Positions 11,729 to 16,998 of a DNA stretch of 16,998 nt are shown in pieces. The DNA lies in contig JAMCTV010000128.1 of assembly GCA_023381235.1 (NCBI GenBank), forward strand, positions 1 through 16,998, given 5' to 3'. Under the pieces are notes generated by a model. That model saw nothing but the letters and a program-made list of their open reading frames with translations, was not told the DNA's origin and did not search any database. This DNA is from Gammaproteobacteria bacterium. Lineage in GTDB: Bacteria > Pseudomonadota > Gammaproteobacteria > SURF-13. The translations under genes and the position numbers were made by a program. Position 1 is the stretch's first letter; every line of letters begins with the position of its first letter.

Positions 11729-13114
11729 ATGAAACCGAATTTCTCTCGCATGCTGACCGGCGCGCTGCTTACGCTATGTCTTGCGGCCGGCGGCGCCTTT
11801 GCTGCGCTGCCGGCAGTTGACAGTCAAAACCAGTCCCTGCCCACGCTCGCGCCCATGATCGAGCAGGCAACACCAGCAGTGGTGAATATTTCTACGCGCG
11901 GCAGGGTGGCGGTGCAAAACCCTCTGCTCAACGATCCTTTTTTCCGCCGCTTTTTCGGCATTCCCGATGGTGTGCAGGAGCGCGAAACGCAAAGCCTGGG
12001 CTCCGGCGTGATTGTGGATGCGCAACGCGGTTACGTGCTGACCAATGCGCACGTCATCGCCAATGCCACCGAGATCAGCGTCACGCTGCGCGACCGGCGC
12101 ACGCTCAAGGCCAAGGTGATCGGCGCCGACCCGGAGGCCGATGTAGCGGTGATACAGATTCCCGCCGAGAACTTGAAGGCCCTGCCGCTGGGCGATTCAT
12201 CCATGTTGCGCGTGGGCGATTTCGTAGTCGCCATCGGCAATCCGTTCGGCCTCGGCCAGACCGTGACCTCCGGCATCGTGAGCGCGCTGGGGCGCAGCGG
12301 ACTCGGCATCGAAGGCTATGAAGATTTCATCCAAACAGACGCCTCCATCAACCCCGGCAACTCCGGCGGCGCACTTGTCAACCTGCGCGGCGAACTGATC
12401 GGCGTCAATACCGCCATCCTCGCACCCGGCGGCGGCAACATCGGCATCGGCTTCGCCATTCCCATCAACATGGCGCAGAACATTACCCGGCAATTGATCG
12501 AGTTCGGCAAGGTCAAGCGCGGCCGGCTCGGCCTGCAGGTGCAGGACTTGACGCCCGATCTCGCACAGGCCTTCAACATTTCACCCGACGCCGCACTGCA
12601 AGGAGCGGTGGTCACCCAGGTCTTGCAGGGCTCTCCAGCGGATGTCGCGGGCATTAAGCCGGGCGACATCGTAAGCGCGCTCGACGGACAGCCGGTGCGC
12701 GATGGGGGCAGTTTACGCAACAGCATCGGCCTGTTGCGCGCAGGCGAGAAGGTCAAGCTGGATATCGTGCGTGACGGCAAGACGCGCAGCGTTGAGGTGC
12801 TGGTGAAAGAGGCCGCGCAAGAGTCGCAAGTAGGCGCGCAACATGAAGACCCGCGCCTGGCGGGCGTGGTGTTCGGCGCCATCAACGAAAGCTCTCCGCT
12901 CTACGGCAAGATCGAAGGCATCCCGGTGGTGGACGTAGACCCGCACAGCCGCGCCGCGCAGGCCGGACTGCGGCCCGGTGACCTGCTGCTGTCCATCAAC
13001 AAAAAGCCGGTGCGCACCCCGGACGATCTCGTCAATATCACACAAAAGGATCGCGGCAGACTGCTGCTCAATGTGCGGCGCGATAGTGCGGCTTTGTTTA
13101 TCGTAATTCGTTAG
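11729..13114 (+). CDS. degQ: Periplasmic serine endoprotease DegQ/DegP (HtrA family)
   Basis: The 461-residue product has a signal peptide (cleavage near AGGAFA-AL, residue 26), a trypsin-like domain and two PDZ domains. Catalytic triad: His108 (TNAHVI), Asp138 (EADVAV), Ser212 (NPGNSGG). PDZ1 spans about 265-360 (RGRLGLQVQDL, GSPADVAGIKPGDIV) and PDZ2 about 385-460 (GIPVVDVDPHSRAAQAGLRPGDLL). Family knowledge: it degrades or refolds misfolded envelope proteins as a cage-forming oligomer. The LA loop (residues about 62-88, NPLLNDPFFRRFFGIPDG) is short, which favours DegQ over DegP. AAGGAAT precedes ATG 11729. A sigma-E-like promoter lies upstream. The 3' end overlaps the convergent gene by 17 bp. 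Confidence 0.95.
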   Translation: MKPNFSRMLTGALLTLCLAAGGAFAALPAVDSQNQSLPTLAPMIEQATPAVVNISTRGRVAVQNPLLNDPFFRRFFGIPDGVQERETQSLGSGVIVDAQRGYVLTNAHVIANATEISVTLRDRRTLKAKVIGADPEADVAVIQIPAENLKALPLGDSSMLRVGDFVVAIGNPFGLGQTVTSGIVSALGRSGLGIEGYEDFIQTDASINPGNSGGALVNLRGELIGVNTAILAPGGGNIGIGFAIPINMAQNITRQLIEFGKVKRGRLGLQVQDLTPDLAQAFNISPDAALQGAVVTQVLQGSPADVAGIKPGDIVSALDGQPVRDGGSLRNSIGLLRAGEKVKLDIVRDGKTRSVEVLVKEAAQESQVGAQHEDPRLAGVVFGAINESSPLYGKIEGIPVVDVDPHSRAAQAGLRPGDLLLSINKKPVRTPDDLVNITQKDRGRLLLNVRRDSAALFIVIR

Positions 13115-13511
13115 CTTTATTGTTTTTGTTAGCGCGCGCCTCCAGCATGTGCGGCATACGCGCGGCATACTGCGCGGCGGCCTCGGCACTGTGGTAGTAC
13201 ACACGCGCCTTGCGCGTGTCCCCCGCTTTTTTCGCCGCCGCGCCTTTGGCTTGCAATTCCTTTGCGAACGCGATCATGTCCTGAATCAGTTGCTCATCCT
13301 GCAGCCGGCCTTTAAATAAACCCTCGCCCTGGTGCTCCTCCAGCTCGCCCTGCGCCCACTCGATTAAACCGCTCACCGACTGCGCCATTTCCCGCTCCGG
13401 GTTTTGCGCCTGGTAGCTGAGCGCCGCGCCCTCTTCCCCGGCGTTGACCGCACCTGTAAATGCCAAGCCGATAACGCCCATAATAATGAGCGCGAGTGTG
13501 TTTCGCTTCAT
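13098..13511 (-). CDS. Small secreted helical protein, function unknown
   Basis: I do not recognise a family. The 137-residue product has a clear signal peptide (MKRNTLALIIMGVIGLAFTGAVNA, cleavage after residue 24). The mature part is hydrophilic and predicted helical, with Gln, Glu and Ala rich stretches: EREMAQSVSGLIEWAQGELEEHQ, then KGRLQDEQLIQDMIAFAKELQAKGAAAKKAGDTRKARVYYHSAEAAAQYAARMPHMLEARA. The KAGDTRKARVYYHSAEAAAQYAA part resembles one tetratricopeptide-like helix pair. AAAGGAG lies five bases before ATG 13511. It has no Cys, so no haem or disulfide. It follows the bacterioferritin-like gene across a terminator, and overlaps the end of degQ. Confidence 0.75.
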   Translation of the reverse strand: MKRNTLALIIMGVIGLAFTGAVNAGEEGAALSYQAQNPEREMAQSVSGLIEWAQGELEEHQGEGLFKGRLQDEQLIQDMIAFAKELQAKGAAAKKAGDTRKARVYYHSAEAAAQYAARMPHMLEARANKNNKANELR

Positions 13512-13540
13512 ATTTGCTCCTTTGTCATGGAAATCATTTC

Positions 13541-13576
13541 AAAAAAGAAACACGGGGCGCGCAACGCGGCCCGTGT
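13541..13576 (-). terminator. Rho-independent terminator of the bacterioferritin-like gene
   Basis: Arms 13550-13561 and 13565-13576 pair along 12 bp with one mismatch around a CAA loop. Read on the minus strand the stem is followed by TTTCTTTTTTG. Confidence 0.85.
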
Positions 13577-13648
13577 AACCCAGCGAGAGCAATCGCTAAA
13601 ACTCGTAACCTGTATCCCGAAGTTGAATCCGCCGCTGTCTCTCCCGAC

Positions 13649-14104
13649 CTAACGCCCGGCAAAGGCGTTGATATCGCCCGGCTTGCGCAGCATCTTGTCC
13701 ACGTCGCCCTGATGCTGCTCCTCTTTGTAAATCATCTCGCGGGCGTACTCCTCCAACCATACCGAACGGTCCTTCACCAGGTTCAATAGCTCATAGTACG
13801 CCTTGAGGGCTTCGCGTTCGTGTTCCAGCGATTCGCGCAGGATGTCGCCGATGTCGTGTTTATGGGTTTCCAGCAGCGGGCCGATGGCCAGCGAGGGATG
13901 CGCACCGAGTTGGGTGATCAGCTCGCCCGCCTGCTGGGCATGGGACAAGCTGTCGTTCGCCTGCTCGCGCAGCCAGTTGACAATGGGAATACGGTTGTAG
14001 CCGTACACCATCAACGCATAATGCGTGTAGCGCACCACGCCGGCCAGCTCCAGCTCAAGGATACGATTCAAAACTTCCGCTGCTCTCTTCTTGTCGAGTT
14101 CCAT
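13649..14104 (-). CDS. Bacterioferritin-like ferritin-fold protein
   Basis: The 151-residue product is a ferritin-like four-helix bundle close to bacterioferritin in length and order. Seen: EVLNRILELELAGVVRY (Glu19 candidate ligand), ANDSLSHAQQAGELI with His55, the central HKHDIGDILRESLEHEREALKAYYEL, and KEEQHQGDVDKML with the second ExxH (Glu128, His131). Family knowledge: these proteins oxidise and store iron in the cytoplasm at a di-iron site. At the first site the usual ExxH reads Ser52-x-x-His55, so one bridging Glu appears missing, and no Met stands in the haem-ligand position. It may therefore be a non-haem storage or ferritin-like enzyme. GGGAG precedes ATG 14104. It follows the PepSY gene by 87 bases. 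Confidence 0.85.
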   Translation of the reverse strand: MELDKKRAAEVLNRILELELAGVVRYTHYALMVYGYNRIPIVNWLREQANDSLSHAQQAGELITQLGAHPSLAIGPLLETHKHDIGDILRESLEHEREALKAYYELLNLVKDRSVWLEEYAREMIYKEEQHQGDVDKMLRKPGDINAFAGR

Positions 14105-14191
14105 AATGTGCTCCCTCTCTTGATGTTAGTTAGACACAACCGCCGGAGATGGCCGCCTCAACATTCCCCCAGCGGCATTTACTGCTTGGTA

Positions 14192-14968
14192 TTAATGGTG
14201 GCTTTGCTTTAGGTGCCTCAACCACATTATTATGCCGCTCACCGCCAGCAGGAGAAACAGGATAGCGCCGATGTCGACCGCCACCATGCCCGCGCCGCCC
14301 ATAATGCGGCCACTGTGCAGGTCGAGCAGAACCCGCTCCAATGACAAACCCTTGCCACGATAGGCCTCTATTAATTGATCGTGCAGGCCGTGCGGAAGCA
14401 TGCCGGGTTCAGCCCAATAGGCGTCCACCGGCGCAGGCGCGCGCCCTTCTTTCTCGCCCTCCTCCCACTTCAGCAAATCTTTGTCAGCCAGGTAATCACC
14501 ATGGCTGGCGCGCACCACCAGGGTTTCATCCTTAACGCCGATGAGGCGCGCCCCGGCAGGCGCGCCCTGTGCCCCGCCCAGTGTTTCAAGCAGTTCGCCC
14601 GATAAGTCAAACAGCATTAAATGCCCTTCGATCGCAACGATTACCCGGTCCGCCAGCGCAACCGCCCCCAATAAGCGGCCGGGCGCGTCGACGGCAAGCT
14701 CGTGTTCATCAAAATACAGCCGCTCGCCCAACTGGCTGATCCAGTGGCCGCCAGCCGCGTAGCTCAGCGGCTTGCCGGGGGGGCTTATACCGTACCAATC
14801 CAAGAGCGCATCAGAGCGGACATAACTGGAATCCAGCGCCAACTCCTCTGTGTGGTTGAGCAGTAGCCCGGTTGTGGACAGCAGAATGGCGAAGAGGGCA
14901 ACGATGATGCCCAAGCGCCGGTGCCACCTGCGCAAGTATTTAACGAGGTGATGTTTGGTTGGTAACAT
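14192..14968 (-). CDS. PepSY-associated membrane protein
   Basis: The 258-residue product has a membrane helix at about 18-37 after a basic RRWHRRLG, a large periplasmic region, and a second membrane helix at about 228-250 after DLHSGRIMGG. The pattern R-x2-H-R-x-L-G ... TGLLLNH and DLHSGR is typical of PepSY_TM proteins. Family knowledge: such proteins carry periplasmic PepSY domains and often work with iron-siderophore reduction or flavin-dependent electron transfer; the exact role is unknown. I chose ATG 14968 since the longer frame starts inside the upstream gene without a binding site; this start overlaps the FMN-binding gene by 29 bp, indicating translational coupling. Confidence 0.8.
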   Translation of the reverse strand: MLPTKHHLVKYLRRWHRRLGIIVALFAILLSTTGLLLNHTEELALDSSYVRSDALLDWYGISPPGKPLSYAAGGHWISQLGERLYFDEHELAVDAPGRLLGAVALADRVIVAIEGHLMLFDLSGELLETLGGAQGAPAGARLIGVKDETLVVRASHGDYLADKDLLKWEEGEKEGRAPAPVDAYWAEPGMLPHGLHDQLIEAYRGKGLSLERVLLDLHSGRIMGGAGMVAVDIGAILFLLLAVSGIIMWLRHLKQSHH

Positions 14969-15491
14969 CGGCTTGCTTTCTTTGCTGATGCAGGTAAAGG
15001 GCCAAGCGCGCAAGCTTGGTCAGGGCGCGCGTGGACAAGGTCGCCCCCGAGACGCCGTCAATGCTCCGATCTAATTGATTGTCTTCGCCCAGGCTGGCGC
15101 CCTTGAACTGATCAGTGAAAAAGGGGTAACGTACTTCCGCGCCTCGGCTTTCACGAAAAATAAGTACTTTTATCAATTCAAGCCTGCCCTTATCAATGAC
15201 TATCCCAACCGTGATAGGGCGCTCCTTGCCAATCTCCTCAAGTATCCACACCGTCTTGTCCTCATACTGCCAATAACGCACACGCTCGGCGCCGAGCTTG
15301 CGGCCAAGGATCTCGCGGATTTGTTTCTGCTCGTCCTCAGAGACCTGCAATAAGCTTGGTGGCGGCGCCTTGCCGGAAAAGACTTCGCTGATAAAGTCCT
15401 CCGGGTCCTGATATACGCCTCGCGCCCATACGGCTGGCGCAATCAGCATCCACATCAGCAAGACGCAAAGCCAGCGTGAGATCCGAATCAT
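14940..15491 (-). CDS. Periplasmic FMN-binding domain protein (covalent flavin type)
   Basis: The 183-residue product has a signal peptide (residues about 1-23, cut near VWA-RG) and one FMN_bind domain. Seen: DGVSGAT at 145-151, matching the DxxS/TGAT flavinylation motif in which Thr151 receives FMN via ApbE, as in RnfG/NqrC. Family knowledge: the flavin carries electrons outside the cytoplasmic membrane. No apbE gene is in view. It overlaps the PepSY-protein gene, so the pair probably forms an electron-transfer unit from membrane to periplasm. A weak AAGG-rich site precedes ATG 15491. It is separated from the porin by a terminator. Confidence 0.85.
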   Translation of the reverse strand: MIRISRWLCVLLMWMLIAPAVWARGVYQDPEDFISEVFSGKAPPPSLLQVSEDEQKQIREILGRKLGAERVRYWQYEDKTVWILEEIGKERPITVGIVIDKGRLELIKVLIFRESRGAEVRYPFFTDQFKGASLGEDNQLDRSIDGVSGATLSTRALTKLARLALYLHQQRKQADVTNQTSPR

Positions 15492-15523
15492 TCCAAAGAC
15501 ACCTTGTGCGGCCTCATTTTAAC

Positions 15524-15550
15524 AAAAAAGGGGGGCGCATTGAGCGCCCC
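15524..15550 (-). terminator. Rho-independent terminator of the porin gene
   Basis: GGGGCGC (15532-15538) and GCGCCCC (15544-15550) form a perfect 7-bp stem with a five-base loop. On the minus strand the stem is followed by CCTTTTTTG. Confidence 0.85.
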
Positions 15551-15580
15551 AATAATTAAGGAGAGAACCAAATGAACACA

Positions 15581-16819
15581 TCAAAATTGATAACCGACCC
15601 CTAAGTTAAATCCATCATCGTTGGCAGCGCCGGACTGTTTCTGGACGTCAAACTTCAGCACCACATCTTCATGCGGCCAGTAATTCAACCCCAAATCCAT
15701 CTGTTTGTTTTTCGTATCTGCCGTGCTGCCGCTCCCTGCATTGTTGTCCCATACGTTGTAGCGGGCAAAGGCCCCGAGTTTGCTTGTAAGCTTGTACGAA
15801 GGCTCGATAAACCAGCCAAACTGCTTATCCCGTCCTGGCGATGCACCGCTGGCCGGCCCTGTGCCATCCAGGCTCCATGTAGCATACAACGCGCGCAACC
15901 CGACGGGTCCTCGGCTCAACACCGCATGAGTCTCAAACAGTGTGGCGCTGGAAGCGGTGCCCGCCGCGCCCGTGCCTTGTGTAAGGTCACTCTGATACTG
16001 TGCTGTGGCGGCAAGCTCTACGCCCGGCAGCCCGGCCCATTTGATGCGCCCTGTGAGCGCACTGTCATTGGCCTTGGCTTGAGATACCTTCTGGCGACCG
16101 TTACGGATCTTGTAAGCACTCGAACCGGTGGTCGGCGTCTCGAGACCGGAGGTCAGGTCCAGGTTATACCCCCAGCCAGGAGCAAGCTCCCCGGAGACTC
16201 CGGCTCCCGCTTCCCACCACGTGGCGGGAATTATGTTGGTCTCGACCGGATTGCGCTCTACGCCATAAAAGGTAGGCGGCTCGTGGGTTTCATTGATGAT
16301 GCCTGCCGGCACCAGAAACAGGCCGGCGCGGGCCGTATGTTTATCCGCAAAATCAAACTCAACGAAGGCCTGTTCCAGCTCGACCTCGCCCGCCAGTGGA
16401 TCACCATCGTTCTCTACACCGGTATGCTCAACTTCCAGCTCTGAGAAAAAGCGCACACGATCAGAGAATTCATGCCCGAGAAACACTACAAAACGGTGAA
16501 GGTCTATCTCGTTTTTGCTGTCCAGGTTATTGTAATGCAACTCACCATAACCACCGACCCTGGTCTTGTCCGCCCAGGAAGGGCCGCTGGCGGCCTGCTG
16601 CTCCACGGCCTCACTGGTAACCTCTACCCTTTGTTCAGTATTCTTTTGCTGCGCCTTGAGTTGTTCCAGTTCCTTTTGTTGCGTCTGGATAATCTCCCAC
16701 ATCTCTTCCATGGTCTTCGGGGCGGTCGCAGCCTGTGCAGATAATGCGGACGCGAGGGTTAATCCAACCCCTCCCATGATCTTGACTAGAGTTTTGCCTT
16801 TAGACTGTTTTTGCTTCAT
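15581..16819 (-). CDS. Outer-membrane porin with N-terminal coiled coil
   Basis: The 412-residue product has a signal peptide (basic MKQKQSKGK, hydrophobic core, cleavage near SAQA-AT), a coiled coil at about 40-75 (MEEMWEIIQTQQKELEQLKAQQ) and then a beta-barrel of alternating hydrophobic residues with aromatic girdles (GGYGELHYNNLDSKNEIDLHRFVVFLGHEF, LGLNYWPHEDVVLKFDVQ), ending in GVGYQF with the terminal Phe needed for barrel insertion. The layout resembles the phosphate-selective OprO/OprP type porins, but the substrate is unknown. I start at ATG 16819, with GGGAG eight bases upstream; the TTG further up is inside that site. A Fur-like sequence lies about 135 bases upstream. Confidence 0.85.
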   Translation of the reverse strand: MKQKQSKGKTLVKIMGGVGLTLASALSAQAATAPKTMEEMWEIIQTQQKELEQLKAQQKNTEQRVEVTSEAVEQQAASGPSWADKTRVGGYGELHYNNLDSKNEIDLHRFVVFLGHEFSDRVRFFSELEVEHTGVENDGDPLAGEVELEQAFVEFDFADKHTARAGLFLVPAGIINETHEPPTFYGVERNPVETNIIPATWWEAGAGVSGELAPGWGYNLDLTSGLETPTTGSSAYKIRNGRQKVSQAKANDSALTGRIKWAGLPGVELAATAQYQSDLTQGTGAAGTASSATLFETHAVLSRGPVGLRALYATWSLDGTGPASGASPGRDKQFGWFIEPSYKLTSKLGAFARYNVWDNNAGSGSTADTKNKQMDLGLNYWPHEDVVLKFDVQKQSGAANDDGFNLGVGYQF

Positions 16820-16998
16820 GACTATTTCTCCCAATAATGTAGCTATCAGAAAACACGTTTTTTCTCCTCTTCTTCTTCATCCGGTTACACACACGTTAAT
16901 CAATGGCGGCCCTTGGCCGCCCATGAGCTCCGGATATAGATATTAAACTTAATGAGAATGATTTGCAATAGCATTTATATAATTTATGCACGCACAAC
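16820..16998. promoter_or_regulatory. Porin upstream region with hairpin and purine-rich leader
   Basis: On the porin (minus) strand there is a purine-rich leader (complement of 16855-16880), a perfect hairpin GGCGGCC-CTT-GGCCGCC at 16905-16921, and AT-rich promoter-like DNA to the window end. No coding frame is convincing. Confidence 0.5.
16953..16971. promoter_or_regulatory. Fur-box-like site
   Basis: TGAGAAT-G-ATTTGCA (16953-16967) resembles the 7-1-7 Fur consensus TGATAAT-N-ATTATCA, with further AT-rich extension. Aligned over 19 bases from 16954 it matches the classical Fur box at 13 positions. It could control the porin or an unseen gene to the right. Confidence 0.5.

Noticed and set aside
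16800..16880. 26-codon frame upstream of and overlapping the porin start (minus strand)
   Set aside because: It begins with Lys-rich codons from the purine-rich leader, has no good ribosome binding site and no coupling geometry.
1..16998. CRISPR arrays, tRNA or rRNA genes
   Set aside because: No regularly spaced short repeats and no tRNA-like or rRNA-like sequence were found on reading both strands.

Overview
The window looks like chromosome of a Gram-negative proteobacterium, most likely gamma or beta. The evidence is a porin ending in Phe, several Sec signal peptides, a lipoprotein, heat-shock sigma-32-like and envelope-stress sigma-E-like promoters, an NsrR-type nitric oxide switch and a Fur-box-like sequence. 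The copper nitrite reductase suggests a nitrifier, denitrifier or sulfur oxidiser; I cannot name the genus.

Left part (1-5000, housekeeping): a diguanylate cyclase cut by the window edge (-); a 317-base divergent intergenic region with a perfect 16-bp palindrome and a possible leader peptide; a 54-aa lipoprotein; pncC and thpR in ATGA overlap; a two-domain rhodanese (-) convergent with thpR; then htpG with a sigma-32-like promoter.

Middle (about 5061-7497, accessory): a cluster of integron-type gene cassettes with no integrase in view, placed between htpG and the nitrite reductase gene. attC-like sites lie at 5166-5335 and 5863-5930, the latter is copied at 6547-6614, and a 3' half site ends at 7497. 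The cassettes carry a cupin and an MddA-like methanethiol S-methyltransferase. An exact-looking 684-bp tandem duplication (5761-6444 / 6445-7128), with breakpoints inside the two genes rather than at attC sites, has made a broken first copy of mddA and a cupin tail remnant, but left one intact copy of each gene.

Nitrogen oxide part (7505-10066): nirK (-) and nsrR (+) are divergent. Two NsrR-like 7-3-7 palindromes sit exactly on the -35 and -10 of a good sigma-70 promoter facing nirK, so NO-dependent derepression of nirK is readable from the DNA. An unrecognised membrane protein with four Cys follows nsrR.

Right part (10070-16998): a DoxX / isoprenylcysteine-methyltransferase-like pair (-); hsp20 (sigma-32-like promoter) and degQ (sigma-E-like promoter), a protein-quality block; a small secreted helical protein; then a minus-strand series of bacterioferritin-like protein, PepSY membrane protein, FMN-binding flavoprotein and porin. 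A Fur-like site upstream of the porin suggests iron handling. No tRNA, rRNA, CRISPR array or transposase gene was seen.
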